Source: Labedaea rhizosphaerae
Lineage (GTDB): Bacteria; Actinomycetota; Actinomycetes; Mycobacteriales; Pseudonocardiaceae
Direction: 5' to 3'
Assembly (NCBI RefSeq): GCF_004362825.1
Contig: NZ_SNXZ01000004.1
Location: 124,001 to 188,000 of the forward strand
DNA: 64,000 nt
The notes beneath the pieces are model-generated. The model was not told where the DNA came from. It worked only from the letters and a program-made list of their open reading frames with translations, and did not search any database. The number at the start of each line of letters is the position of its first letter. The stretch's first letter is position 1. This document shows, piece after piece, positions 34,236 to 42,509 of the stretch. The position numbers and the translations under genes were made by a program.

Positions 34236-34787
34236 TCAGTGCTCGAACCACGGGTTCGACCGCGGTGCCCGGCCGTTGCCCAGCGCCTCGCGAACCACCG
34301 CGTACTGCCCGGCCCGTGCGACATCTTTCGTGCGTGGCTTGGCCGGCAACCGGTCGAGCACCGCCTCGGGCGCGCAGACGCAGACCGGCACGCCGGCCAA
34401 CTCGAGCTCGGTCGCGTTCGGCGCCAGCTCGAGGTAGCTGCCGGTCGAAGCCGGTGGGATGTCGACCATGCCAAGGCTGGTCACGAACAAGTGGTCCAGT
34501 TGCCCGGCGGTCGGCGGCTCCGGCGTCCACGCCAGGCAGTCCTCGAGGGACAAGCCATCCGGCCAATACGCGGGCACCGCGTCGACTTCGAGCAACACCT
34601 CGGCGAGCCTGCGCAGGTTGGCCGAGTCGAGCAACGGCACGACGTCGAGGTCGTTGGGTCGCAGGTCCGCGCCGTAGAGCACCAGCACGGCCGAACCACT
34701 GAGCACCCAGTCGATCTCGCGTTCGTACAACAGCCGCAACAACTTCGCGGTCCGCACCGGCGGCCGTGACCGCGGATCGGGCCTCAT
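34236..34787 (-). CDS. Nucleotidyltransferase-like protein
   Basis: The 183-residue protein has the pattern of an AbiEii/MNT-type nucleotidyltransferase: a helix, then VLSGSAVLVLYGADLRPNDLDVVPLLD, here given as GSAVLVLYGADLRPNDLDVV, with the G-S...D-x-D metal ligands of the polymerase-beta fold. The rest (ASTGSYLELAPNATELELAG, EAVLDRLPAKPRTKDVARAG) matches the pattern of a short substrate domain seen in such proteins. It overlaps the AAA ATPase by 4 bp, so the two are made together. AbiEii-type enzymes are toxins, but no antitoxin of the AbiEi type is present, so a different role is likely. Confidence 0.7.
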   Translation of the reverse strand: MRPDPRSRPPVRTAKLLRLLYEREIDWVLSGSAVLVLYGADLRPNDLDVVPLLDSANLRRLAEVLLEVDAVPAYWPDGLSLEDCLAWTPEPPTAGQLDHLFVTSLGMVDIPPASTGSYLELAPNATELELAGVPVCVCAPEAVLDRLPAKPRTKDVARAGQYAVVREALGNGRAPRSNPWFEH

Positions 34788-36190
34788 CGGCCACCGACGA
34801 TCACCCGCGTGAGCCGGTTGCGCTGGTCCAGCAACTCGTCCAGCGCTTCGCGCAGCACGGGTTCGGTCAGCCGCACCCGCTCGTCGCGGGCGACCCGGTG
34901 GAGTTGCTCGGACACCGCGCGGCGCACCAGTTCCCGCATGAACGACGCCGTCACCCCGTCGGTGTCCGCGACGATCCGCGACGCGTCCGGCAGCTCCAGG
35001 TCGGCACCCTCGGCGTACAACCGCAGCAACCGCTCGCGGCCGTCGGCGTCGGGTTTCGGGATCTCCACCGCGAGGTCGACGCGGCCGGGCCGCTCACTCA
35101 ACGCCCGCTCGACCGTGTCGACCCGGTTGGTGGTCAACAGAAACGTCACGTCGGCGTCGGCGTCCACGCCGTCGATCCGGTTCAACAGCTCGAACAGCAC
35201 CGGCGAGCTGCCCGGTGCACCGCGCTCCTCGGCCACCAGGTCGACGTCCTCCAGCACCAGCACCGACGGCTGCAACCGGCGCGCCATGCTCACCGCCTGC
35301 GGCAGCATCCGCACAAGTGCCCGCCCGGACAGTACGAGCACCGTCCGGCCGGCGAGCCGGCTCATCAGGTACCGCACCGTGTGCGTCTTCCCGGTGCCGG
35401 GCGGGCCGTACAACATCACGCCGCGTTTGAGGTGCTGGCCGTGCCCACGCAGCCGGTCGGACTGCTCCGCGCTGCGCACGACGTGCCGCTCGACCGCCGC
35501 CAGCACACCCGAAGGCAGCACGACGTCGTGCGCGTCCAGCACCGGGCGCGGCAGGAACGACACCAGACCGTTGCCCCGGTGCTCGCTGACGTCGAAGGAG
35601 AGCAGCTGCCCTCGGTACACGTCGTGTGCCCGCACCAGCCGCTCGATCTCGGCGCGCACCGCGGCGGCGGTGTCGCGGTCGGCGGCGAGCACCCGCAGCA
35701 CGCACCCGGTGTCGGGCATGTAGTCCACGGGGCCGCGCAGCGCCAGCACCACCGGCGCCCCGTCCGGTGCGGTGGTCCGCACGAGTCCGAACTGGACGAT
35801 CTCGGCCGCCTCGTCCGGCCCGGTCGCCGCTGTCGCGTAGTCCACCGCGCCGAGTTGGTAGGCACCGGACCGGGCGGCCTGCGCGAGCATGTCGAGCAGG
35901 TCGGCGTGGGTGTGGTGCACGCCGGTGATGCCGAACCACTCGGCCCGCGGCGACCGCTGTGCCAGGTAGCTCTGCACCCCGCGGTCGACGTTCACGTGGT
36001 CCCACACGTCGAACCGGGTGCTGACGTTGGGCATGTCGGCGAGCGCGCACCCGACGTGCTCGGTGATCCGCTCGACCACCGGCGAGGCGCCGTCGGGGTT
36101 CACCCGGTGCCGCGCGCCGTCGATGAGGGCGATGAGGGCACCGGCGAGCCGGTGTGCCTCCTGCGTGTCGAGCTCCACACGGTCCGTCAC
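34784..36190 (-). CDS. AAA family ATPase with unknown N-terminal domain
   Basis: This 468-residue protein has a ~225-residue N-terminal domain of unknown type followed by one AAA module: Walker A MLYGPPGTGKTHTVRYLMSR, Walker B SVLVLEDVDLVAEER, sensor 1 FLLTTNRVD and arginine-finger region RPGRVDLAVEIPKPD. It resembles FtsH/SpoVK/Bcs1-like ATPases that remodel proteins, but no protease domain or membrane helix is present. It overlaps the nucleotidyltransferase-like gene by 4 bp. LysR lies 19 bp upstream on the same strand. The pair may be a regulated enzyme with its remodelling partner; this is inference. Confidence 0.87.
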   Translation of the reverse strand: MTDRVELDTQEAHRLAGALIALIDGARHRVNPDGASPVVERITEHVGCALADMPNVSTRFDVWDHVNVDRGVQSYLAQRSPRAEWFGITGVHHTHADLLDMLAQAARSGAYQLGAVDYATAATGPDEAAEIVQFGLVRTTAPDGAPVVLALRGPVDYMPDTGCVLRVLAADRDTAAAVRAEIERLVRAHDVYRGQLLSFDVSEHRGNGLVSFLPRPVLDAHDVVLPSGVLAAVERHVVRSAEQSDRLRGHGQHLKRGVMLYGPPGTGKTHTVRYLMSRLAGRTVLVLSGRALVRMLPQAVSMARRLQPSVLVLEDVDLVAEERGAPGSSPVLFELLNRIDGVDADADVTFLLTTNRVDTVERALSERPGRVDLAVEIPKPDADGRERLLRLYAEGADLELPDASRIVADTDGVTASFMRELVRRAVSEQLHRVARDERVRLTEPVLREALDELLDQRNRLTRVIVGGR

Positions 36191-36209
36191 TCACCCGAGC
36201 ATGACAGGC

Positions 36210-37076
36210 TCAGCGCGGCTGCGCTGCGACTTGGCCCAACACGTCCGAAAACGCTTGCACCGCAGGGGAAGGTGTTTTCGCCGTCGCCACGTACACCGGC
36301 CGCGGCTGCTGTGGGTGCAAGGCCACGAGGGCCAGATCCGAACGCGTTCCCCGCACGGCGAGCGAGGGGATCACCGTGACGCCGAGCCCCGCCGCGACCA
36401 TGCCCTGCTTCGCCGACCACTCCGCGACCAGGTGCCTGATCGGCGGCAACGAGTCGCTGCCGAGCGCGATCAACGTGTCCTGCGCACTGCGCCGCCCCGC
36501 GATCCAGTCCTCCCCGGCCAGCTCCGCCAGCCGCACGGTCTTCCGCCCGGCCAACCGGTGCCCGGCAGGCAAGGCGACGAGCACCGGGTCGTCCATCAGC
36601 TTCACCAGCCGCACCCCCGGTGGCTTCCCCGGCGAGCTGACCACGGCGACGTCGAGGTCACCGGCGGCCACCGCGGTCACCAGCCCGCTGGTCAGCCCTT
36701 CGGTCAGCGTCAGTTCCAGTGCCGGGTGCTCGGCCCGCAGGCGCGCCATGGCCTGCGGCACGAGTGACACCACCGCGCTGGGGAACGCGCCGATGCGGAG
36801 CCCACCGGCGCCGAGCCCGCCAATCGCCTCCAGCTCCCGGCGCGCCGCGGCCAGCCGGTCGAGGACAGCCTCGGCGTGACCGAGCAGGGCCTGCCCGGCC
36901 GGCGTCGGGCGCACACCACGCGGGAGGCGTTCGAAGAGCTCGATGCCGAGGTCGGCCTCCAACGCCGCGACCTGCCGCGACACGGCCGACTGCGTGTAGC
37001 GCAGCGTCTTCGCGGCCGCGGTGAACGACCCGAGGCGGGCCACTTCGCGGAAGACGGCGAGCGCGGCGGTATCCAT
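36210..37076 (-). CDS. LysR family transcriptional regulator
   Basis: The 288-residue protein has a typical LysR helix-turn-helix (MDTAALAVFREVARLGSFTA, TQSAVSRQVAALEADLGIEL) and a C-terminal periplasmic-binding-like effector domain (LRIGAFPSAVVSLVPQAM, GDLDVAVVSSPGK). ATG at 37076 begins the conserved motif. It is divergent from ridA with 71 bp between, so it probably controls the ridA-monooxygenase pair and its own gene. The AAA gene follows on the same strand and could also be under its influence. Confidence 0.92.
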   Translation of the reverse strand: MDTAALAVFREVARLGSFTAAAKTLRYTQSAVSRQVAALEADLGIELFERLPRGVRPTPAGQALLGHAEAVLDRLAAARRELEAIGGLGAGGLRIGAFPSAVVSLVPQAMARLRAEHPALELTLTEGLTSGLVTAVAAGDLDVAVVSSPGKPPGVRLVKLMDDPVLVALPAGHRLAGRKTVRLAELAGEDWIAGRRSAQDTLIALGSDSLPPIRHLVAEWSAKQGMVAAGLGVTVIPSLAVRGTRSDLALVALHPQQPRPVYVATAKTPSPAVQAFSDVLGQVAAQPR

Positions 37077-37147
37077 GTCGTCCACGCATAGCAGCCATGC
37101 CTGATCTTCGCTAGTCGCATGGGTGGATCTCGGCGATGCTCGACGCC

Positions 37148-37567
37148 ATGACCGCAGTGATCGAGAACCCCGTGGGCGCACCCGGCCCCGTCGGCCCGTA
37201 CTCCCAGGTCGCCCGGATCGACGTGGGCGCCGCGACCCTGCTCGTGCTCTCCGGCCAGATCGGCGTGGACGACGACGGCAACGTCCTCGACGGCGTGGCA
37301 GCGCAGTCGGAACGGATCTTCGACATCGTGGCGGCGCTGCTCAGCGCCTACGGCGCGACGCTCGCCGACGTGGTGAACATCCGCACCTACATGCTGGACC
37401 TGGGCCAACTCGCCGACTACGGCGCCGTGCGGCGGGCCCGGATGGCCGGGCGGCAGCCGACGAGCACGACGGTTCAGGTGGCGGCGCTGTTCAAGCCGGG
37501 GGCGTTGCTGGAGGTGGAGGTCACAGCGGTGCTCGCCAAGGAAGACCCGGCGCCGTCCTCGCGTTGA
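37148..37567 (+). CDS. ridA: RidA family enamine/imine deaminase
   Basis: The 139-residue protein is a RidA (YjgF/UK114) family member, which hydrolyses reactive 2-aminoacrylate-type enamines. Family features are GPVGPYSQVARID near the start, LLVLSGQIGVDDDGNVLDG and the arginine in VNIRTYMLDL plus a final EVEVTAVLA; the typical Arg105 region and the ending PGALLEVE are in place. ATG at 37148 fits the family start; an ATG at 37136 is possible. It is 7 bp ahead of a flavin monooxygenase gene, so it may detoxify an imine made there. Confidence 0.9.
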   Translation: MTAVIENPVGAPGPVGPYSQVARIDVGAATLLVLSGQIGVDDDGNVLDGVAAQSERIFDIVAALLSAYGATLADVVNIRTYMLDLGQLADYGAVRRARMAGRQPTSTTVQVAALFKPGALLEVEVTAVLAKEDPAPSSR

Positions 37568-37574
37568 TCGGGAT

Positions 37575-38612
37575 GTGCACGACGTAGTGGTGATCGGTGC
37601 TGGGCAGGCGGGCCTGTCCAGCGCGTACTTCCTGCGCAAGCACGGCCTCGACTTCGTCGTGCTCGACGGCAACGACGGTCCCGGCGGCGCGTGGCGGCAC
37701 CGCTGGCCCACGCTGGCGTTCCGCGACGTCCACGGCCTGCACGAGCTGCCCGGCCTGCCGCTGGGCGCCGTCGACGAGAACCGCAGGGCAAGCGACGTCG
37801 TGGCCGACTACTTCGACCGCTACGAGCGCGCGTGGGACCTCGACGTGATCCGTCCCGCGCCGGTGTCCGCCGTCCGTCGCGTGGACGGCGGCCTGCTCGT
37901 GGAATCCACCGCGGGGAACTTCCCGGCGCGTGCCGTGATCAGTGCGACGGGTACCTGGACTCGCCCGTTCTGGCCCCACTACCCGGGCCAGTCGTCGTTC
38001 CTGGGCCGCCAGCTGCACGCGGCCGACTACGTCGGACCTTCCGAGTTCGCGGGCCGGCACGTCATCGTCGTCGGTGGCGGCACGACGGCGGTGCAGCTGG
38101 TCCTGGAACTGTCCACAGTGGCCACCACGACCTGGGTGACCCGCAGGCCACCGGTCTTCCGCGAGCCACCGTTCACCGAGGACCTCGGCCGTCGCGCCGT
38201 GGCCATGGTCGACCGGCGGGTGCGTGCCGGCCTGCCGCCGATCAGCGTGGTCGGCGTGACCGGCCTGATGCGCACGCCCGAGATCGGCGCGGCCCTGGCC
38301 AACGGCATCCTCGACCGCAAGCCGATGTTCGACCACATCACGCCGGACGGCGTGGTCTGGCCGGACGGGCGCTTCGAGCGGGCCGACGTGATCCTGTGGA
38401 GCACCGGTTTCCGCGCCGCCCTGGACCACTTGGCCCCGTTGAAGCTGCGCGAACCCGGCGGCGGCGTGCGGATGGACGGCACGCGCGTGGTCGCCGAACC
38501 GCGGCTGCACCTGGTCGGCTACGGCCCGTCGGCCAGCACCATCGGCGCCAACCGCGCGGGCCGCACCGCCGTCCGCGAGATCCGCGAACTGCTCGTTCCC
38601 TCAGCTGCCTAG
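37575..38612 (+). CDS. Flavin-dependent monooxygenase-like oxidoreductase
   Basis: The 345-residue protein begins with an FAD Rossmann motif (VVVIGAGQAGLSSAYFLRKH) and has a second dinucleotide motif (VIVVGGGTTAVQLVLELSTV), as in flavin monooxygenases of the CzcO/YumC-like group; ISATGTWTRPFWPHYPGQ and ILWSTGFRAALDHL match the FMO pattern. It likely uses NADPH and oxygen on an amine, sulfide or aromatic substrate. A GTG start 7 bp after ridA indicates an operon. Its end overlaps the opposing LLM gene by 12 bp. Confidence 0.87.
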   Translation: MHDVVVIGAGQAGLSSAYFLRKHGLDFVVLDGNDGPGGAWRHRWPTLAFRDVHGLHELPGLPLGAVDENRRASDVVADYFDRYERAWDLDVIRPAPVSAVRRVDGGLLVESTAGNFPARAVISATGTWTRPFWPHYPGQSSFLGRQLHAADYVGPSEFAGRHVIVVGGGTTAVQLVLELSTVATTTWVTRRPPVFREPPFTEDLGRRAVAMVDRRVRAGLPPISVVGVTGLMRTPEIGAALANGILDRKPMFDHITPDGVVWPDGRFERADVILWSTGFRAALDHLAPLKLREPGGGVRMDGTRVVAEPRLHLVGYGPSASTIGANRAGRTAVREIRELLVPSAA

Positions 38613-39455
38613 CAGAGGGACGACCTCGGCCGCGATCCAGTCCATCGTCCGCTCGACGTCCGCCGCCGCGATCGGCAGCCACAACGTGCACGTGGTGAGC
38701 CCGGCCTCGGCGAGTTGCCCGAGATCGTCGGCGATGCTCGCGGCGCTGGGCGTCTCCCCGCCGAGTGGCCGGCCCGACAACGGGGACACCGCGTCGACGC
38801 CAGGCGGGGTGAAGAACTGCGCCGACGCAAGCGTCAGGTGCTCCGGCAGTTCCTCCCGGACGGCGGCGACCGCAGCGGCATCGGCGCCCGAGCCGTACCA
38901 CCCGGCACCGAAGCGCTGCACCCGGCGCAACGCCGCCTCGCTCTGCCCGCCGACCCACACCGGCGGCCCGCCGGGCGTGAGCGGCGGCGTGCCCAGGTTC
39001 GCGCCGTGCAGCGTCGTGAACCGGCCCTCGAAGTCCGCGGGCCGCCGCGTCCACAGGGCCTTGGCCGCCGCGAGGTGGTCGTCGGTGCGCGCGCCCCGTT
39101 CCTTGGCCGACAGCCCGAGCCCGGCGAACTCGTCCGGGTTCCAGCCCGTGCCGACGCCCAGGATCAGGCGGCCGCCAGACAGGACGTCCAGGCTGGCGGC
39201 CTGGTTCGCCAGCAGCAGCGCCGGGTAGTACGGCGCGACGAGCACGGACGTCAGCAGCCGCACCCGCGTCGTCGCGCCCGCCACCGCCGAGAGCAGCACG
39301 AACGGGTCCGCGTCGAGGCCGAACCCGCTGTCCAGCACGCGGTTGCCGACCGCGACGTGGTCGAAGCCCAGGTCCTCGGCGTGCCGCGCGGCGCGGAGCA
39401 CGCTCGCGCCGTCCTCGATCGGCCAGGCCGGCTGCAGGGAAATTCCGAGTCGCAT
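38601..39455 (-). CDS. LLM class (F420-dependent) oxidoreductase
   Basis: The 284-residue TIM-barrel protein is a luciferase-like monooxygenase-family oxidoreductase. Family features are LGISLQPAWPIEDGASVLRA at the start, GATTRVRLLTSVLVAPYYPA, QAASLDVLSGGRLILGVGTG and PPVWVGGQSEAALRRVQRFG. In actinobacteria most such enzymes use coenzyme F420 for hydride transfer. ATG at 39455 begins the domain. The substrate is unknown. It overlaps the opposing flavin monooxygenase gene by 12 bp at its 3' end. Confidence 0.9.
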   Translation of the reverse strand: MRLGISLQPAWPIEDGASVLRAARHAEDLGFDHVAVGNRVLDSGFGLDADPFVLLSAVAGATTRVRLLTSVLVAPYYPALLLANQAASLDVLSGGRLILGVGTGWNPDEFAGLGLSAKERGARTDDHLAAAKALWTRRPADFEGRFTTLHGANLGTPPLTPGGPPVWVGGQSEAALRRVQRFGAGWYGSGADAAAVAAVREELPEHLTLASAQFFTPPGVDAVSPLSGRPLGGETPSAASIADDLGQLAEAGLTTCTLWLPIAAADVERTMDWIAAEVVPLLGS

Positions 39456-39479
39456 GCGTTGCTCAACCACCGGTGATCG

Positions 39480-39995
39480 CTAGATCATCCCCGCGAGCTT
39501 GTAAGCCACGAGCGAACCGGCGACGGCAACGTTGAGGCTCATCCCCGTGCCCACCATCGGGATCTCCACCGCCGTGCCCACCAGGTCGAGCGCCGCGACC
39601 GGGATCCCGGTCTGCTCGTGCCCCAGCACGACGATCGTCGGCTCGCGTGCCATCGGCAGGTCGGCCAACCGGCAGGCGCCGTCCACCAGTTCAACCCCGA
39701 CGATCGCGTGCCCGGCCGCGGCCTGGCGCTGCAGCCAGCGGACCGGGTCGTTCACCCAGTGCACGCACGACCGGTGCCGCAACGTGTTGCCGCGCGCAAG
39801 CGCTTGCTTCACCCACGGCCACCGCGGCACCGCCAGGCACGCACCCACCGCGTCGCAAGTGCGCAACAAGGTACCGAGGTTCGCCCCGTGCAAGGGCCAC
39901 AACGGCGCGATGGTCAGGTGGCCCCAACAGAGGTGCGCCCTGGGCCGTCGCTGCTTGCCGAGTTCCCGCCTGCTGCGCGGGTCGCGGCCGCTCAC
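39480..39995 (-). CDS. SpoU/TrmH family RNA methyltransferase
   Basis: The 171-residue protein has the SPOUT knot features: N-terminal WPLHGANLGTLLRTCDAVGA with the conserved N-x-G-x-x-x-R motif, LGHEQTGIPVAALDLVGTAV in the middle (motif 2, GxExxGI) and IPMVGTGMSLNVAVAGSLVA (motif 3) at the end. It transfers a methyl group from S-adenosylmethionine to the ribose 2'-OH of tRNA or rRNA; the target is not clear from sequence. GTG at 39995 is used. It lies 24 bp before the LLM gene and 40 bp after queA on the same strand. Confidence 0.9.
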   Translation of the reverse strand: MSGRDPRSRRELGKQRRPRAHLCWGHLTIAPLWPLHGANLGTLLRTCDAVGACLAVPRWPWVKQALARGNTLRHRSCVHWVNDPVRWLQRQAAAGHAIVGVELVDGACRLADLPMAREPTIVVLGHEQTGIPVAALDLVGTAVEIPMVGTGMSLNVAVAGSLVAYKLAGMI

Positions 39996-40034
39996 CGGCC
40001 CAGGAACTGCTCCTCGAAGGTCATGGCTCGAATG

Positions 40035-41051
40035 TTAGGGCAACAGCAGGCAGCTGTCGCCGAATTCGTGCCAGAGGTAGCGCCGCGCGACCGCCTCGGC
40101 ATACGCCTTCGCCACGAGTTCTTGTCCCGCAACGGCTTCCAACAACGACAGGTGCGATGCGCCGGGCGCGTGCCACCCGGTGACCAGCCCGGTCACCACC
40201 CGCGCGGGCCGGTCCGGCCCCAGCACCAGCTCCGTCCAGCCCTCGCCGGCATGCACCGTTCCGTCCGGGTCGGCCACCGTCTCCAACGCCCTGGTCACCG
40301 TCGTCCCGACGGCCACCACCCGGCCGCCGTTGGCCCTGGTCAGCTCGACCAGGCGCGCGGTCGGCGCGGGCACCCGGTAGGGTTCGGCCTGCGGCGGCTC
40401 GCCCTTCTCGGCCGACGACACGCCCGTGTGCAGCACGATCGGCGCCACGGCGACCCCTTTCGCCACCAGGTCGGTGATCGTCCGGGTGCTGAACGGCCGC
40501 CCGGCGCTGGGCATCTCGGCGCTGCCCGAGCCACGGTCGTCCTGGGCGAAAACCGTTTGGTAGTCGGCGATCGGCCACGAACCGTGGACATAGGCATAAC
40601 TGATCGGCTTGCCGTGCGATGCCAACAGCTCGAGCACATCACCGTCCACAGTGACCGTCCACAACCGAGCGTCGACCGGCTCGCGGGCGATGAGGGTCAA
40701 GCCGGACACCGTGAACCGCTCCCCCACGACGATGTCCTGAACCGGCCCGGTCGCCTGCCGCGCGGGCCGGATCTCGACCACCCACGAGCCGTCCGGCCGA
40801 TGGCCGGCGAAGTGCACCGCGACGTGGCGTCCGTCGGCCCGGCGCGCCTCGACCGCGGCGGCCAGCGTGGGCGAGGTGTTGATCACCACCAGGTCGCCTG
40901 GCCGCAGGTGGTCCGGCAGCGCGGCGAACGTCGTGTGCGTCAAACCTTGCGGGCCCGCGACCAGCAAGCGCACGCCGTCGCGGGTCAGCCCGCGTGCCTC
41001 CGGCGGCTCCGCGGCCGAGAGCTCGCCGGGCAACGTGAACGTAAGCGTCAT
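40035..41051 (-). CDS. queA: QueA-like SAM:tRNA ribosyltransferase-isomerase
   Basis: The 338-residue protein matches QueA, which transfers a ribosyl unit from S-adenosylmethionine to preQ1-tRNA during queuosine synthesis. Segments visible are PGDLVVINTSPTLAAAVEAR, VAVAPIVLHTGVSS, RVVAVGTTVTRALETVA and GWHAPGASHLSLLEAVAG. Several core positions differ from the E. coli type: the usual LHVGxGTFxPV motif reads IVLHTGVSSAE. It overlaps an SDR gene by 4 bp. No Tgt or preQ1 gene is in the window, and most actinomycetes are thought not to make queuosine, so a different role is possible. Confidence 0.85.
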   Translation of the reverse strand: MTLTFTLPGELSAAEPPEARGLTRDGVRLLVAGPQGLTHTTFAALPDHLRPGDLVVINTSPTLAAAVEARRADGRHVAVHFAGHRPDGSWVVEIRPARQATGPVQDIVVGERFTVSGLTLIAREPVDARLWTVTVDGDVLELLASHGKPISYAYVHGSWPIADYQTVFAQDDRGSGSAEMPSAGRPFSTRTITDLVAKGVAVAPIVLHTGVSSAEKGEPPQAEPYRVPAPTARLVELTRANGGRVVAVGTTVTRALETVADPDGTVHAGEGWTELVLGPDRPARVVTGLVTGWHAPGASHLSLLEAVAGQELVAKAYAEAVARRYLWHEFGDSCLLLP

Positions 41052-41731
41052 GCCGCCACCACTTGGCTCGCGACGTACCGCCCGCTCGGTGGTCGCCGCG
41101 CCAGCAACCGGAGCAGCGCGGGCACCACGGTCTCCGGCTCGGGCCGGTCGGAGATGTCCTCACCGGGGAAGGCCGCCTGGTGCATCTCGGTGCGCATGTC
41201 GCCCGGGTCGAAGGCGTACACGGCGAGGTCGGGCTGCTCGACGGCGAGCACCGCGCTCAGGTGGTCCAGCCCGGCCTTGGCGCTGCCGTAGCCACCCCAC
41301 CCCTCGTAGGCCTCGACGGCGGCGTCGGAGCTGATGTTGACCACCGTGCCACGCGCCGCGACCAGCTCGGGCATGAGCTCGGCGGTCAACGCCAGCGGCG
41401 CGGTCAGGTTCACCGCGAGCACCCGTTCGAACTCCGCGACCGGGTAGTCCGCCAGCTTCGGCTGCGGGCTGGGACCGAGCGTGCTGGCGTTGTTCACCAG
41501 CAGGTCGAGGCGGCCGAGCGCGCGCACGGCGGCCGCCAGCTCGGCCCGGTGCCCGGGATCGGTGACGTCACCGACGATCGCGACCGCCCGGTCGCCCAGT
41601 TCCGCGGCGACCGCACGCAATGCGCCGGCACCCCGCGCGTCGAGCACCACGCGGTCGCCCCGCGCGACCAGCGCCCGCGCCAGCGCGCGGCCGAAACCCT
41701 GCGAGCCCCCGGTGATGAGTGCGACAGACAT
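41048..41731 (-). CDS. Short-chain dehydrogenase/reductase
   Basis: The 227-residue protein is a classical SDR: the NAD(P) motif ALITGGSQGFGRALARALVA, DLLVNNAST, catalytic Ser in VVNISSDAAVEAY and Tyr-x3-Lys in GGYGSAKAGLDHLSAV. It reduces or oxidises a carbonyl substrate with NAD(P)H. Its stop overlaps the QueA-like gene (ATGA), a pairing that suggests a shared pathway, perhaps a modified nucleoside. ATG at 41731 is preceded by GGAGAGAACA. Confidence 0.9.
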   Translation of the reverse strand: MSVALITGGSQGFGRALARALVARGDRVVLDARGAGALRAVAAELGDRAVAIVGDVTDPGHRAELAAAVRALGRLDLLVNNASTLGPSPQPKLADYPVAEFERVLAVNLTAPLALTAELMPELVAARGTVVNISSDAAVEAYEGWGGYGSAKAGLDHLSAVLAVEQPDLAVYAFDPGDMRTEMHQAAFPGEDISDRPEPETVVPALLRLLARRPPSGRYVASQVVAA

Positions 41732-41774
41732 GTTCTCTCCTTGGGTCCTGTCGCACCCATGGTGGTAGCTGAAG

Positions 41775-42509
41775 TTAACTGCAGGTCAAGGACGCGGTCA
41801 CCAGCTCGCCGGAGTTGCGGTAGCCGAGCTTGCCGTAGAGCCGGCCCTCGTTCTCGGTCTCGCACTGCAGGTACGGCCGCAGACCGGCGGCGAACGCGCG
41901 CTTCGTCAGCTCCGCGCCGATCAGCGAGGCCACGTGGCGCCTGCGGAACTCCGGCAGCACCGCGACCCCGGCGATCTCGGTCATACCCAGCTTCGGCACG
42001 GTGGACTGGCCCGCACCCGCCGGCTTGCCGTCCACGGTCGCGAGCACCATGACCTGACCGTCGGCCCCGGCGCGCAACGCACCGTCCACATCGGCCTGAA
42101 CGAGCTCGGCACCCTCCGCGTAGGCCACGTACTGGATGCGCAGCGCATCCCACATCGTCTCGTCGGTGTCGGCCACCACCAGTTCGATGCCGGGCACCGG
42201 ATCAGGTGCGGTCAGATCGTTCTCGTCGATCGCCATCAGCACGAGCCGGTCGTCGACGGTGAACCCGAACCGCTCGAGCGCCGCCTCGACGGGCGGGTTG
42301 GGCGTGACGAGCTCGAAACGCGGTTTTCGTTCCCGCGCACGGAAGGCGTCGACCAGCGCTGCCAGCTCGGCATCGGTCGGCTCGGCGCCGTCGTCCGGGA
42401 TGGCGTAGTTGCGGAACGGGTTGTCGCTGCGTTCGTTGAACACCACCAGGAACGGCCCCACCCGGACCGACCGGCCTTCGATGCTCGCACGCAATGCCGC
42501 TTGGATCAC
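41775..42509 (-). CDS. GNAT family N-acetyltransferase
   Basis: The 244-residue protein has a C-terminal GNAT fold with the acetyl-CoA loop in TEIAGVAVLPEFRRRHVASL (the R-x-x-G-x-G/A type site reads RRRHVAS) and a final Asn-Tyr segment (ETENEGRLYGKLGYRNSGEL). The N-terminal half is a second, degenerate GNAT-like unit. It overlaps the TetR gene by 4 bp and ends 43 bp before the SDR start. Substrate unknown; a link to resistance is possible because it is co-expressed with a TetR regulator. Confidence 0.87.
   Translation of the reverse strand: MIQAALRASIEGRSVRVGPFLVVFNERSDNPFRNYAIPDDGAEPTDAELAALVDAFRARERKPRFELVTPNPPVEAALERFGFTVDDRLVLMAIDENDLTAPDPVPGIELVVADTDETMWDALRIQYVAYAEGAELVQADVDGALRAGADGQVMVLATVDGKPAGAGQSTVPKLGMTEIAGVAVLPEFRRRHVASLIGAELTKRAFAAGLRPYLQCETENEGRLYGKLGYRNSGELVTASLTCS

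Noticed and set aside
34236-36190. Classical AbiEi/AbiEii toxin-antitoxin pair
   Set aside because: The small gene looks like a nucleotidyltransferase, but its partner is an AAA ATPase and not an AbiEi-type regulator.
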